Assembly (NCBI RefSeq): GCF_028550395.1
Contig: NZ_JAQQKW010000003.1
Coordinates: 62,001 to 126,000 of the forward strand
Direction: 5' to 3'
Length of the DNA: 64,000 nucleotides
Origin: Asticcacaulis currens
GTDB taxonomy: Bacteria > Pseudomonadota > Alphaproteobacteria > Caulobacterales > Caulobacteraceae
A program made the translations under genes and the position numbers. Under the pieces are notes generated by a model. That model ran no database searches. It had not been told where the DNA came from and saw only the letters and a list, made by a program, of their open reading frames with translations. Below are positions 21,826 to 31,402 of the stretch, in pieces (position 1 is the first letter of the stretch; each line of letters opens with the position of its first letter).

Positions 21826-22299
21826 TTACCAGCGGTAGTGCGCGAACGCGCGGTTGGCTTCGGCCATCTTGTGCGTGTCTTCGCGCTTCTTCACCGCGGT
21901 GCCGCGGTTGTTGGAAGCGTCGAGCAGCTCGCCGGCCAGCTTTTCGGTCATGGTGTTTTCACCACGCTTGCGCGCGGCGTTGACCAGCCAGCGGATGGCG
22001 AGGGCCCGGCGGCGGTCCGGACGGACTTCGACGGGCACCTGATAGGTGGCACCGCCGACGCGGCGGGAACGCACTTCGATGGACGGGGCGACGTTGTCGA
22101 GGGCCGCATGGAAGGTCTCGACCGCGGTCGCGTCCTTCTTCTTGGCTTCGAGGATGTCGAAGGCACCGTAAACGATGTTTTCGGCGACGGCCTTCTTACC
22201 TTCGTACATGACGTAGTTCATGAACTTGGTGACAACGAGATCCCCGAACTTGGGATCGGGCAGAACTTCACGCTTCTCTGCGCGGTGACGACGGGACAT
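21826..22299 (-). CDS. rpsG: 30S ribosomal protein S7
   Basis: S7 is the head-assembly organiser and, in E. coli, the str operon regulator. The 157-residue product starts [20 protein letters not shown], and has [16 protein letters not shown] and [15 protein letters not shown]. It is 12 bp after rpsL; 139 bp separate it from fusA. Confidence 0.98.
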   Translation of the reverse strand: MSRRHRAEKREVLPDPKFGDLVVTKFMNYVMYEGKKAVAENIVYGAFDILEAKKKDATAVETFHAALDNVAPSIEVRSRRVGGATYQVPVEVRPDRRRALAIRWLVNAARKRGENTMTEKLAGELLDASNNRGTAVKKREDTHKMAEANRAFAHYRW

Positions 22300-22311
22300 A
22301 TGAGTCTATCC

Positions 22312-22683
22312 TTACTTCGGACGCTTCGCACCGTAGTGCGAACGGCGCTGCTTACGGTTCTTGACGCCTTGCGTGTCGAGCACGCCGCGCAGGATGTGGT
22401 AACGGACACCCGGAAGGTCCTTCACGCGGCCGCCGCGGATCAGAACCACGGAGTGTTCCTGAAGGTTGTGGCCGACGCCGGGGATGTAGCACACCGATTC
22501 GATGCCGGAGGTCAGACGGACCTTGGCAACCTTACGCAGAGCCGAGTTCGGCTTCTTCGGGGTCGTAGTGTAAACGCGCGTACACACGCCGCGACGCTGG
22601 GGCGAGCCCTTCAGGGCCGGCACCTTGTTGCGCTTCGGGTTCGGCTTGCGCGGCTTGCGGATAAGCTGGTTAATCGTGGGCAT
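22312..22683 (-). CDS. rpsL: 30S ribosomal protein S12
   Basis: S12 is the decoding-centre protein. The 123-residue product has Lys at positions 43 and 88 ([11 protein letters not shown] and GGRVKDLPG), the streptomycin-sensitive residues. It is the first gene of the str operon, with a leader of about 195 nt that carries a terminator-like hairpin. Confidence 0.98.
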   Translation of the reverse strand: MPTINQLIRKPRKPNPKRNKVPALKGSPQRRGVCTRVYTTTPKKPNSALRKVAKVRLTSGIESVCYIPGVGHNLQEHSVVLIRGGRVKDLPGVRYHILRGVLDTQGVKNRKQRRSHYGAKRPK

Positions 22684-22781
22684 TTAATCTCTTGCCTTAG
22701 ATGGGGAGGCCTGTGCCGTTTGGCCGGGCGACCTCGGTTGGGATGTAGCCTTCAGAAGCATCGGAAACGACAAACACAAAA

Positions 22782-22810
22782 GCCGCAACCCGCGCTTTGG
22801 GGGTTACGGC
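22782..22810 (-). promoter_or_regulatory. Attenuator-like hairpin in str leader
   Basis: A 10-bp stem with one mismatch (22782-22791/22801-22810) has a 9-base loop. On minus it is followed by TTTTGTGTTTG. It lies between the promoter and rpsL, so it could abort transcription before the first gene. The function is inferred. Confidence 0.5.
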
Positions 22811-22883
22811 GGGCACGCAGGCCCTTGTCTCAATCGCTCTGAAAACGGACCCTTGCAGGTCCCGCCTCAAAAAAGATTGCGGG

Positions 22884-22912
22884 GCTATACAGGAGCCCCC
22901 CCTGCGGGTCAA
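22884..22912 (-). promoter_or_regulatory. Housekeeping promoter of the str operon
   Basis: On minus, TTGACC (22907-22912) and TATAGC (22884-22889) are separated by 17 bp. The -35 begins only 12 bp beyond the stop of the chemoreceptor gene, so the promoter fills almost all of the junction. Confidence 0.7.
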
Positions 22913-22923
22913 GCAGGATTCGC

Positions 22924-24321
22924 TCAGGCGCTCTTGCGCGTAGTCACGGCGTGCTGGCGCAATGTGTCAAAGAAGGTCTGCACCTGCTGGCTCAGCTGCG
23001 CCGCGTCGCTGTTGAGTGACGCCGCCGCGCTGCCGACAACAGTTGAGGTCCCCGCCGTATGGTCGATGGCCTGGGTGACACGCGCGACATTTTCCGACAG
23101 GGCCTGCGCCCCGCTTGAGGTGCGCATGACGCTTCGGGCGATTTCCTGCGTTGCCGCCCCCTGCTGTTCAGCCGTGGCAGCGATGGCGGTGGCAATCTGT
23201 TCCACCTCGCTCATAGAAGCGGAAATACGTTCGATGGCCGACACAGCGTTGCGGGTGGCCCCCTGTATCTCATTGATCTGGCGCGTGATGTTATCGGTGG
23301 CGCGTGAGGTCTGGGTGGCCAGTTGCTTGACCTCGGTGGCCACCACGGCGAAACCGCGTCCGGCCTCCCCTGCCCGGGCCGCCTCGATCGTGGCATTGAG
23401 CGCCAGCAGATTGGTCTGAGACGCGATAGTCTGGATCAGGTTGACCACCTCACCGACCTGACGCGCCGAATCGAGCAGGTTGTTGATATCGCTGCGTGAG
23501 GCATCCATCAGGCGCACCGTATCTGAGATCGAAGCCGCCGCATTGGCGATCTGCGACGAGACCTCATTGATAGATTTCGACAATTCTTCCGCCGCCGCGG
23601 CCACAGAGGACACGCTGTCGGCGGTGTCGCGCGAAGCGGTAGCGATACCGCGCGCGTGGTCGGAGGCGCCGGTCACGACCGACGCCATGTCTTCGGCGGC
23701 GTCGCTGAGTCCGCTGCCGGACTGACGCAGCTTATTGAGAATACCAAAGGCCGCCGACTGAAACGTACCGATGGCGGTTTCTGTCTGCTCGGCCTGACGG
23801 CGGCGCTCTTCCAGCAGGACTGTCTGATAGGTGGAGATAGCCAGGTCCAGATCAAGCAGTATGGCCTTGTTGACCGCCTCGATCTGCGCCTGCGCCTTTT
23901 TCGGTGCAAAGCGGCTGCGCACCAGAATGAGGCCCGTCAATTCATTGAGGACAAAGCGATAGGCCCCGATATACCAGCGCGGTTCCAGCCCGATCCGCTC
24001 ATGGGCCCGGCCGATCTTCTGGGTTTCGCACAGATAGGCCTCATCGAAGGCGCCGGAGAAGATACGTTCCCAGTGGCGGAATTGCGCGCCTTCCAGCGCC
24101 GCCTGACGATCGCCGGCCATGGCCTTCAGGTGCGGATATTGGAACAGATGGGCGTAGAAGCGGCGTAATATGTCCGGCAGTTGCGGGGCAATCAACGGCC
24201 AAAGGGCGCGAAGGGCGGCGCGGTCCGCAGGCGTAATCTGAGCAAATTCAAGCCTTTGATTCAGGTCAATCTGAAGATTAGACTGAAAACGGGTTTCAAT
24301 ACCGGGCTGAAGATCGGTCAT
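22924..24321 (-). CDS. Globin-coupled methyl-accepting chemotaxis protein
   Basis: This is a soluble oxygen-type chemoreceptor of the HemAT class. Residues about 1-165 form a sensor globin in which the His of [15 protein letters not shown] (about 107) fits the proximal haem ligand. Residues about 200-430 are an MCP signalling domain with the hairpin tip [20 protein letters not shown]. No transmembrane segment is present. I start at MTDLQPGIE because AGGGAG lies 8 bases upstream; a GTG 24 bp further up is possible. No che genes are adjacent, so it must work with a pathway elsewhere. Confidence 0.88.
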   Translation of the reverse strand: MTDLQPGIETRFQSNLQIDLNQRLEFAQITPADRAALRALWPLIAPQLPDILRRFYAHLFQYPHLKAMAGDRQAALEGAQFRHWERIFSGAFDEAYLCETQKIGRAHERIGLEPRWYIGAYRFVLNELTGLILVRSRFAPKKAQAQIEAVNKAILLDLDLAISTYQTVLLEERRRQAEQTETAIGTFQSAAFGILNKLRQSGSGLSDAAEDMASVVTGASDHARGIATASRDTADSVSSVAAAAEELSKSINEVSSQIANAAASISDTVRLMDASRSDINNLLDSARQVGEVVNLIQTIASQTNLLALNATIEAARAGEAGRGFAVVATEVKQLATQTSRATDNITRQINEIQGATRNAVSAIERISASMSEVEQIATAIAATAEQQGAATQEIARSVMRTSSGAQALSENVARVTQAIDHTAGTSTVVGSAAASLNSDAAQLSQQVQTFFDTLRQHAVTTRKSA

Positions 24322-24469
24322 TACGCTACTCCCTACACGCGACACCAGGAAAAAGGACTAACGTCCGGTAGTCGCGCGCCGAAGACTGCACGTAAAGCGG
24401 TTAATGAAGCCTGAAGCTTCAGACCCGCCCAAACAGCGACAAAGGGTCACACTGCGCGCCGCCTTTGAC

Positions 24470-26158
24470 CTACTTCTCGCCTTTCGCGACGTAGGCGGCT
24501 ACGCCCTTGGGCGGCAGGATAAGGCGCAGATTACCTTCCTCTGCCGTTAGCTGCGCCGGTGCGCCGAGGTCCAAGGCCGAGGTCCACACCCCGTCGCCCT
24601 TCGTCTGAAAGGTCTGCGCAGTGGCAGACAGGTTGATGAATACCAGCGCCTTTTGCCCCTCCCTCTGACGCGCAAAGACGAGCGCCTCCTCCCCGGCCTT
24701 CGACAGAAGCGTAAGCGTTCCATCTGCTAGTACCGGATGCGCCTGCCGCGCCAGATAGAGGGCGCGGTAATACTCCAATAGACTGCCCCCTTCGCCGGAC
24801 TGGGCCTTTACATTATGGGTAGCCGCATTGGTCGCATAGGCGCGATAGGGCCTGGCCGCCTTGGTGAAGCCGTGCCCGGCCGAGCCGTCCCAGCTCATCG
24901 GGGCGCGCAGTCCGGGATCGTCATACTTGCCATTATTGGCCAGTCCGATCTCTTCGCCGTAGTAGGAAAACGGCGTATCAGACGCCAGCACCGAGACAGC
25001 CGCCGCTACACGGTAACTGCCGGCATCGAGATCGTGGATCAGGCGGTCGCCGACATAGGAATCGTGGCTTTGCAGGACCAGCGGCATCAGGGAGCGCTTG
25101 TCCGACGCCAGTTGCGTCGCCAGCTTTGATGACAGCTTGCCCTCGCGCGCGCTGGACTTGATTTCCTTTTGCGTGCCGAAGGCGAAGGAGTTCGTACAGG
25201 CCTCACCCGCATAGAGGGCGGGCTGTTCGGAAGCTTCGCAGATCAGGTAGCGGTTGGGATAGGCTTTGACGACCGCATTGACCTGTTTAAGGACCTCAAG
25301 GTTTTCCGGCTGATCCATATAGGCGGTGGGGCCATTTTCGACCAGCATGGTCACGGCGTCGATACGGAAGCCATCAACGCCCTTGTTCAGCCAAAAGCGG
25401 AAATTGTCGGCGTGATAGTCAATCACCCGCTGATTTTTCAGGTTGAAGTCCGGCATCTGATCGTCGAACAGGCCATAGAAATAACCTTTGCCGACCTTGT
25501 TTTGGCGCCACGGCCCCCAGGAAAAGCCCGCCCAATTCGGGTTCTTGTCGGCGAAGATGTACCAGTCGCGATAAGGCGAGGTTTTCGATTTCGCGGCGCT
25601 GATGAAGATCGGGTTGTCACTGGCCGAATGGTTCATCACATAGTCGATGATGACGCCGATACCGCGCTTGTGCGCCTCGGCCACGAAGCGCTCGAAATCC
25701 GCCATCGTCCCATAGGCCGGATTGACGGCGCGATAGTCGCTGACGGCGTAGCCATGGTCCTTGTCTGCCGACGGGTGCATAGGCATGAGCCAAATGCCGG
25801 TGACCCCCAGGCTTTTCAGATAGTCGAGCCGCGAGGTCAGTCCGTTGAAATCACCGATGCCGTCGCCGTCAGAGTCCTGATAGGAGCGGACAAAGATTTC
25901 CATAAAGGTGGCGCTGCGGTTCCAGTGAGCGGGCAAGCCATTGTCGCGTGGCTCGGCGATGACCTTGGATACGTCGATCTTAGAGCGCATTCCGAAAAGT
26001 GTGCAGCGGTTTTCGAAATTAAATGCGCGACAAAACGAACCGCTGGAGCGAGATTTCGATTCCGTCTGAACGAACTCCGCTCTAGCCGTCTGCGCGTGAG
26101 CGCCCGTGGCCATCAGCGCACACGCCAGCGCCACGCCTATCAGCGGTTTAATTGCCAT
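24470..26158 (-). CDS. Secreted GH13 alpha-amylase-family enzyme
   Basis: This is a glycoside hydrolase acting on alpha-glucans outside the cytoplasm. The start MAIKPLIGVALACALMATGA gives a signal peptide cleaved after AHA (22). The GH13 regions are in order: DYVMNH (region I), GFRIDAV with nucleophile Asp267, ICEAS with acid/base Glu308, and QSHD with Asp366 (usually NHD). The length is 562 residues. Residues about 25-60, between signal peptide and barrel, are encoded by a palindromic repeat element (25981-26084) kept in frame. No transporter or sugar regulator is adjacent. Confidence 0.88.
   Translation of the reverse strand: MAIKPLIGVALACALMATGAHAQTARAEFVQTESKSRSSGSFCRAFNFENRCTLFGMRSKIDVSKVIAEPRDNGLPAHWNRSATFMEIFVRSYQDSDGDGIGDFNGLTSRLDYLKSLGVTGIWLMPMHPSADKDHGYAVSDYRAVNPAYGTMADFERFVAEAHKRGIGVIIDYVMNHSASDNPIFISAAKSKTSPYRDWYIFADKNPNWAGFSWGPWRQNKVGKGYFYGLFDDQMPDFNLKNQRVIDYHADNFRFWLNKGVDGFRIDAVTMLVENGPTAYMDQPENLEVLKQVNAVVKAYPNRYLICEASEQPALYAGEACTNSFAFGTQKEIKSSAREGKLSSKLATQLASDKRSLMPLVLQSHDSYVGDRLIHDLDAGSYRVAAAVSVLASDTPFSYYGEEIGLANNGKYDDPGLRAPMSWDGSAGHGFTKAARPYRAYATNAATHNVKAQSGEGGSLLEYYRALYLARQAHPVLADGTLTLLSKAGEEALVFARQREGQKALVFINLSATAQTFQTKGDGVWTSALDLGAPAQLTAEEGNLRLILPPKGVAAYVAKGEK
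25981..26084. repeat. Palindromic repeat element inside the amylase gene
   Basis: The 104-bp stretch has inverted ends (TAGAGCG at the left, CGCTCTA at the right) and an internal imperfect palindrome around 26044-26084. The CCGAAAAGTG...GCGGTTTTCG core resembles a repeat family I know from intergenic DNA of alphaproteobacteria; I could not verify copy number. It adds about 35 Ser/Arg/Phe-rich residues to the amylase without breaking the frame. Confidence 0.6.
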
Positions 26159-26242
26159 GCTCTGTCTCCCTGTCTTTTGCCGCAGGAAAACACAGGCGCT
26201 CATTTGCGAACAGACATCCGGCGGATGAATACGTATGCGGGG

Positions 26243-26494
26243 TTAGCTGCGACCGCTTAAGGAGCCTGGTTCTTCAGCAACGCGCGGCTGATCAGAGTCG
26301 CTTTTGACATAGTGCTCATTGGCCAGACCCCTGCCGTTCGGCGTCTTGGGCTGCATCCGCTCGTCCTTGCTGTCTTTTTCGTCGGCATAGGATTCGCCCG
26401 CTTCGCCGTTTGAGGGTTTGTCGCGTGAAAAATGTTCCCGCACATCGGCGGTTTCGGCCTTTTGCGGATCGTCAGTCTTATGTGGGGCGGTCAT
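26243..26494 (-). CDS. Small hydrophilic protein, unknown function
   Basis: This is an 83-residue, highly charged protein (many Asp, Glu, Lys, Ser, Pro) without hydrophobic segments, probably disordered. It begins MTAPHKTDDPQKAETADVRE. A ribosome site (AAGGAG) lies just upstream. It sits between the aminotransferase terminator and the amylase gene. I do not recognise a family. The composition and clean position suggest a real gene, perhaps stress-related, but that is a guess. Confidence 0.55.
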   Translation of the reverse strand: MTAPHKTDDPQKAETADVREHFSRDKPSNGEAGESYADEKDSKDERMQPKTPNGRGLANEHYVKSDSDQPRVAEEPGSLSGRS

Positions 26495-26528
26495 AGACTT
26501 CTCCTTGCTTACGATTGAGACAAAAAAG

Positions 26529-26559
26529 CCCGGCCTGAGCCGGGGACACTCAGACCGGG
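26529..26559 (-). terminator. Terminator after the aminotransferase
   Basis: An 11-bp stem with one G-T pair (26529-26539/26549-26559) is followed by six T's on minus (complement of 26522-26527). It lies 130 bp past the aminotransferase stop and just before the small hydrophilic gene. Confidence 0.85.
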
Positions 26560-26689
26560 CCGATTATGTTGCACGCGCTGTCAAAAGCGACGTGTGTAGG
26601 ACAGGGTTGCTCGTTTCATGCCGTGACAGGGTAGGCCGCCAGACATTAAAAGACGCGAGGCGAGGCATTACCGCTTCATAAGAAAGCGA

Positions 26690-28081
26690 TCAGAGTGCGC
26701 GCAATACCGGCTCGGCCTCGGTCAGCGAAGCCTCCAGAATCTCGACAATGCGGTCGATCTCGCCCTCGGTGATGATCAGCGGCGGGCACATGACGATGGT
26801 GTCACGGATGCCGCGCACCATCAGACCGTTCTTGATACAGATGTCACGCACCACCGGACCGGCGTGGCCTTCGGCCCCCTTGAAGCGTGTATTGGTGCCC
26901 ATTTCGGCGACGATTTCCACTGCGCCGAGCAGACCGATAGAGCGCGCTTCGCCGACCAGCGGATGGCCGTCGAGGCGCTTCAGGGCCTGCGCCAGATAGG
27001 GACCGGTTACCTCGCGCGTGCGCTCGATCAAGCCCTCGCGCTCGATAATGCCGATATTGGCAAGCGCCACGGCACACGCCGCCGGGTGACCCGAATAGGT
27101 ATAGCCGTGCACGAAGTCGCCGCCAGTTTTCAGAACCTCGACGATCTGTGACGACACGCCAACCGCCGAAATCGGCAGATAGCCCGACGACAACCCCTTG
27201 GCCATGGCGATAACATCCGGCTTGACGCCGTAATGCTGATGGCCGAACCACTGACCCAGACGCCCAAAGCCGCAGATCACTTCGTCGCAGATCAGGAGGA
27301 TACCGTACTTGCGGCACAGGGCCTCGACCTTGGGCCAGTAGCTTTCAGGCGGGATGACGACACCGCCGGCGCCCTGTACCGGCTCACCGATGAAGGCCGC
27401 GACCTTGTCCGGCCCGACGCTGAGGATACGGTCTTCGATGTCCTGAACGCAGGCATCAGCAAAGGCGTCCGGGTCCTGACCGAAGCCTTCGCCGAACAGG
27501 TAGGGCTGACGCACGTGCTCGATGCCGGGAATGGGCAGCCCCCCCTGCGCGTGCATGAAGGTCATGCCGCCCAGCGACGCACCGGCGACGGTTGAACCGT
27601 GATAGGCATTGCGACGCGAGATGAAGACCTGACGCTCCGGTTCGCCCTCCAGCGTCCAGTAGTGACGAACCAGACGGAAGACCGTGTCATTGGCCTCAGA
27701 CCCCGACGAGTTGAAGAAGACGTGCTTGAGGTCCGGATTGCCCAGAACCATCTTCTCGGCGATCTTGGCCGCCAGCCGCACCGCCGGGGCGGTCGCCGTC
27801 TTGAAGAAGGTGTTGTAATAGGGCAGTTCCAGCATCTGCTTATAGGCCGCTTCGGCCAGTTCGCTGCGCCCGTAGCCGACATTGACGCACCACAGCCCGG
27901 CCATGCCATCCAGCAGCGATTTGCCGTCGATATCCGTGATCACACAGCCTTCGGCATGGGTGATAATACGGCTGCCACCCAGTTGTTCCAGCAGGGCATA
28001 GTCGGCCTGCGCCGGCAGGTGGTGCGCCAGATCGAGCGCCTTCAGTTCGGCGGAGTCGTTGTTTTTGAGCGGAATATTCAT
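26690..28081 (-). CDS. Class III aminotransferase, putrescine/omega-amino acid type
   Basis: This PLP enzyme of 463 residues is close in pattern to SpuC-type putrescine/beta-alanine:pyruvate aminotransferases. PLP-binding features are SSGSEANDT (cofactor phosphate), CDEVICGFGR with Asp266, and the Schiff-base Lys295 in IAMAKGLSSGYLP. A PuuD-like gamma-glutamyl hydrolase gene lies just upstream on the same strand, which supports polyamine or GABA breakdown. The exact amine donor is inferred. A 278-bp gap holding a repeat separates the two genes, so they may be separate transcripts. Confidence 0.82.
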   Translation of the reverse strand: MNIPLKNNDSAELKALDLAHHLPAQADYALLEQLGGSRIITHAEGCVITDIDGKSLLDGMAGLWCVNVGYGRSELAEAAYKQMLELPYYNTFFKTATAPAVRLAAKIAEKMVLGNPDLKHVFFNSSGSEANDTVFRLVRHYWTLEGEPERQVFISRRNAYHGSTVAGASLGGMTFMHAQGGLPIPGIEHVRQPYLFGEGFGQDPDAFADACVQDIEDRILSVGPDKVAAFIGEPVQGAGGVVIPPESYWPKVEALCRKYGILLICDEVICGFGRLGQWFGHQHYGVKPDVIAMAKGLSSGYLPISAVGVSSQIVEVLKTGGDFVHGYTYSGHPAACAVALANIGIIEREGLIERTREVTGPYLAQALKRLDGHPLVGEARSIGLLGAVEIVAEMGTNTRFKGAEGHAGPVVRDICIKNGLMVRGIRDTIVMCPPLIITEGEIDRIVEILEASLTEAEPVLRAL

Positions 28082-28224
28082 AACGGGCGCTCCATAACGG
28101 AAAGGGTCTCATGTGACTATAGCCCCGCCCCGGCAAAAGCGGAATGGCCAAATCACGGGCCGCGCGAAATTGTGATCACAATTTACGGAATGACTGTGAT
28201 GGAAATGATAGGAACGAGGGATTG

Positions 28225-28297
28225 CACAGATTTCACAGAAAGATAGGTGTCCCGAGGGCCCCGCACTGGTGCGCAGCGCCCATCTGTGTAATCTGTG
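28225..28297. repeat. CACAGATT-type inverted repeat, copy 1
   Basis: The near-perfect 15-bp inverted ends (28225-28239 and 28283-28297) follow the pattern CACAGATT(T/A)CACAGA. It lies in the 278-bp gap between puuD-like and aminotransferase genes. A second copy with different internal sequence is at 53539-53673. Confidence 0.6.
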
Positions 28298-28359
28298 GTT
28301 CTAACCTTACTGGCACCACCTCCAAACTGAACGCTGCAAGGTTTATCAGGCGAGGCAAA

Positions 28360-29112
28360 TTAGATCGCGTTTCCGCGCACCGCTGCGCCGAGCAAGCGGA
28401 AAAAGGCCTGACGGTCAGGATAAAGCTCCGGTTGCCATTCCGGGTGCCACTGCACCCCCAGCACCTGAGCGCCGCCGATATTGGCGCTGAAGGCCTCGAC
28501 AACCCCATCCGGGGCCACGGCTTCGACGCTTAACCCCTCCGCCAGCCGGTCCACCCCCTGAAAATGCACCGAATTGACCGTCAGCGCCTCGCGCGCGACC
28601 GCGCGCGCCAGCACGCCAGCGGGGGTAAGGGTCACTGGGTGTCGGTGCTCGAACATATCGGCGAAACGGGCTTCTGCGGGTGCATGATGATCAAGACGCC
28701 CGGAGCCCTCAGGTGCCGTCCCCAGATCCCCGCGCAGCGTACCGCCCAGCGCCACATTGATCTCCTGAAAACCCCGGCAAATTCCGAAGACCGGCTTGCC
28801 CATCAGGGTCAGACTTTCGATCAGAGAAAACGACACCTCATCGCGCTCGGTGTCGAACGGCCCCTCTCCGCCCGCCTGGCCATAGCGGCGCGCTTCAATG
28901 TTGGAGGGCGATCCGGTCAGCAAAAGCCCGTCCAGTCGCGAAGCAACGGAACGGGCGTCAAAGAAACCGGTAATGGCCGGGATGAGAAGCGCGGAGCATT
29001 CGGCGTAGGTCGTTGCGGCGCGGACGTAACGGTCCATCACCGCCTGCGCCATCTCGACGCCAAAGTCACGATGGCAGCAACTGATGCCGATGACCGGCAG
29101 GGCTTCGTGCAT
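28360..29112 (-). CDS. Gamma-glutamyl-GABA hydrolase family (PuuD-like)
   Basis: This is a class I glutamine amidotransferase-like peptidase (C26), 250 residues. The catalytic triad is visible: Cys112 in GICRGFQEINVALGG, and His223 and Glu225 in GVQWHPEWQPE. In the puu route this enzyme frees GABA from gamma-glutamyl-GABA. No puuA/puuB/puuC genes are nearby, so the substrate is inferred from the family and the adjacent aminotransferase. It follows the Lys/Ala-rich gene by 20 bp and may share its transcript. Confidence 0.8.
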   Translation of the reverse strand: MHEALPVIGISCCHRDFGVEMAQAVMDRYVRAATTYAECSALLIPAITGFFDARSVASRLDGLLLTGSPSNIEARRYGQAGGEGPFDTERDEVSFSLIESLTLMGKPVFGICRGFQEINVALGGTLRGDLGTAPEGSGRLDHHAPAEARFADMFEHRHPVTLTPAGVLARAVAREALTVNSVHFQGVDRLAEGLSVEAVAPDGVVEAFSANIGGAQVLGVQWHPEWQPELYPDRQAFFRLLGAAVRGNAI

Positions 29113-29132
29113 CCGCCGCTCCGTGTCACGGC

Positions 29133-29954
29133 TTATTTGCGGCCGAACAGCCAGTCGAAGAAGCCGCGCTTCTTGACCTGCGCCTGCGCCTTCTTGACCT
29201 CTTCCTGCACCTTATGGGCCTCGGTTTGCGCCTTGGCCACGGCCTCTTCGACAGCCTCCTTGGCCTCGTTCAACACCGGCTTGGCCTTTTCAACAGCCTC
29301 ATCCAGCTTTTCTTTGGCAGAGGCGGCAACCTCTTCGGCCTTGTGCACCGCTTCCTCGATCTTCGGCTTGGCGGCTTCGACGACATCGTCGAGCCTAGCC
29401 TTCGCCTGTTCGACGACGGGCTTGGCAGCCTCAGCCGCGTCTTCCAGCTTTTCCTTGGCGACGGCGGCAGCCGCGCTGGCGGTCTTTGCGGCCTTGTCGA
29501 GTGCCGGCTTGGCGCGCTTGACGGCCTTATCGATCTCGCCCTGAGCGGCCTCGACAGCCTTGGTGGCACGGGTGCGCGCCTTGGCAACCTTCGGCTCGAC
29601 CGCAGCCACGCTCTTGGCTGCACGGGTCGTCGTGCGGGTGACCTTCTTGACCTCGGCTTCGACGACCTTTTCAGCCTTCTCGACCTTGGCCTTGGCGGTC
29701 TTGGCCGCTTTTTCGATCTGGGCGGTCGCCGCCTTGGTCGCGGTTTCCGCCTTCTTGGTCACAGCGGCGGCCGTTTTGGCTGCCTTCTTGGCGGTGGCAT
29801 CGGCAGCCTTGACGGTCTTTTCGGTCGCGGCCTTTACGGCAGTTTCTGCCGCCGCCTTGGGTGCGGGCGCCTTGCGGGCGATCGTCTTTTTCACTCCGGC
29901 ATCCGCCGGAATCTCCGCCGCCTTTACCGTCTTCGTCTTTTTTTCCGTCGCCAT
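29133..29954 (-). CDS. Lys/Ala-rich repetitive protein, unknown function
   Basis: This is a 273-residue low-complexity protein made of Ala, Lys, Glu, Thr and Val in heptad-like patterns (KAAETATKAATAQIEKAAKT). The N-terminal half is basic, histone H1-like; the second half is more acidic (AKPVVEQAKARLDDVVEAAK). It ends in a distinct hydrophobic-basic plug, KKRGFFDWLFGRK. Possible roles are DNA or polyphosphate/PHA-granule binding, or a coiled-coil spacer anchored by the C-terminus. None can be assigned. A similarly Lys/Ala-rich region forms the tail of the CHAP protein at 57755-58918. Confidence 0.7.
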   Translation of the reverse strand: MATEKKTKTVKAAEIPADAGVKKTIARKAPAPKAAAETAVKAATEKTVKAADATAKKAAKTAAAVTKKAETATKAATAQIEKAAKTAKAKVEKAEKVVEAEVKKVTRTTTRAAKSVAAVEPKVAKARTRATKAVEAAQGEIDKAVKRAKPALDKAAKTASAAAAVAKEKLEDAAEAAKPVVEQAKARLDDVVEAAKPKIEEAVHKAEEVAASAKEKLDEAVEKAKPVLNEAKEAVEEAVAKAQTEAHKVQEEVKKAQAQVKKRGFFDWLFGRK

Positions 29955-30049
29955 TGCCTACTTTCCCATTGGCGTAAGGGCCCCCTTACGCATAAAAGAC
30001 CGTTGAAACGCTTCCGTCACATCGAATCGGACGATCTGCAAAGCCTACA

Positions 30050-30919
30050 ATGACTTATAATCCACAACAAATCATCGCAAAAGGCCCCCGTCAGGTGGCG
30101 GAAACCGCCGCAGAGGCCATCGACAACGATGCCTGGCTCGAAGGCGCGACCTATTCCATCCTCGAAGAGGATGAGGACCGCAATATCTGGCGCATCGACG
30201 CCTTCCCCACGACCGAGGAGGAAGATCAGCGTTTACAAGAGCTTCTGGCAGAGTATCCGGAGCTGATCGTCACCGCAGATCAACTGGCCGATGCCGACTG
30301 GCTGGCCATGGCCCTGTCGGGTCTGCCGCCCGTGCGCGCCGGACGATTCTTCGTGTACGGTATTCACGATCGCGGCAAAAAGCCGCTCAATGCGGTTAAT
30401 CTGCGTATCGAAGCCGGGGCTGCCTTCGGTACGGGGCACCACGGGACGACGGTCGGCTGCTTGTGGGCCTATAACGATCTGTTAAAAAAACACCATTATG
30501 AGCGCGTGCTGGATGTCGGCGCGGGCACGGGCGTGCTGGCCATCGCCGCCGCCAAGACTGGCACGAAATACGCCGTCGGCACCGATATCGACGCCATCAG
30601 CGTGCGCATCTCCAACGAAAACGCTAAGCTCAATTCGGCTGGTGCTCGTTTTGTTTGGGCCAATGGCCTGAACCACAAGGACGTACGCAAGGACGCCCCC
30701 TACGATCTGGTCTTTGCCAACATTCTGGCGCGTCCGCTGGTCGGTCTGTCGCAGTCGATAAAGTTGGCGCTCAGGCCGGGCGGCACGGTCATCCTGTCGG
30801 GCCTGTTGCGCACGCAGGAGCGCTTCGTCAAGGCCGCCTATCTGTCCAAGGGCTTCCGTGTCGTGCGCCGAATCCACCGCGACGCCTGGTGCACGCTTGT
30901 GATGCAGCGGGGTGGTTAA
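30050..30919 (+). CDS. prmA: Ribosomal protein L11 methyltransferase
   Basis: This SAM-dependent enzyme trimethylates L11. The 289-residue product has the PrmA-specific [19 protein letters not shown] loop, followed by the SAM motif [17 protein letters not shown] and the active-site-like FANILARPL. The N-terminal domain recognises L11. It stands alone on plus and ends 6 bp from the convergent moaC. Confidence 0.93.
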   Translation: MTYNPQQIIAKGPRQVAETAAEAIDNDAWLEGATYSILEEDEDRNIWRIDAFPTTEEEDQRLQELLAEYPELIVTADQLADADWLAMALSGLPPVRAGRFFVYGIHDRGKKPLNAVNLRIEAGAAFGTGHHGTTVGCLWAYNDLLKKHHYERVLDVGAGTGVLAIAAAKTGTKYAVGTDIDAISVRISNENAKLNSAGARFVWANGLNHKDVRKDAPYDLVFANILARPLVGLSQSIKLALRPGGTVILSGLLRTQERFVKAAYLSKGFRVVRRIHRDAWCTLVMQRGG

Positions 30920-30925
30920 GGGTAT

Positions 30926-31402
30926 TTAGTACCCGTAATCGGCCTTGCCGCCAGCCTTGGCTACCACCTCTATGCCGTCGATACGCATGCTCTTGTCGAC
31001 CGCTTTCAGCATGTCATAGAGGGTCAGCGCCGCCACCGACACAGCGGTCAGGGCCTCCATCTCGACGCCCGTCTGCCCTGACGTCTTCACCTCCGCGCTC
31101 AGGCGAAAGCCTGGCAAGGTGTCATCCATCGCAATCTCAAGCCCGACCTTCGTCAGGCTCAACGGGTGGCACAGGGGGATCAGGTCGGCCGTTTTCTTGG
31201 CCGCCATAGTGCCGGCGATTTCAGCCGTGGCGATCACCGCCCCCTTGGGCGCCGTGCCCTCGCGTACCATCGCCAGCGTCTCAGGGGCGCAGATCAGCCG
31301 CCCCTCAGCGCGGGCTTTGCGCGCCGTCACGGCCTTCGCCCCGACATCGACCATATGGGCGCGGCCATCCTTACCTATGTGTGACAGGCTGTTTTCACTC
31401 AT
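30926..31402 (-). CDS. moaC: Cyclic pyranopterin monophosphate synthase
   Basis: It is the second step of molybdenum cofactor synthesis, making cPMP. I choose the start [20 protein letters not shown] (158 residues), whose ATG overlaps the moaE stop as ATGA. Family motifs include [15 protein letters not shown] and [20 protein letters not shown]. It is the last gene of moaD-moaE-moaC. MoaA and MoaB/Mog are not in the window. Confidence 0.95.
   Translation of the reverse strand: MSENSLSHIGKDGRAHMVDVGAKAVTARKARAEGRLICAPETLAMVREGTAPKGAVIATAEIAGTMAAKKTADLIPLCHPLSLTKVGLEIAMDDTLPGFRLSAEVKTSGQTGVEMEALTAVSVAALTLYDMLKAVDKSMRIDGIEVVAKAGGKADYGY

Noticed and set aside
22697-22912. Small open frame on minus in the rpsL leader
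   Set aside because: It spans the promoter and the leader hairpin, with no ribosome site or recognisable product.
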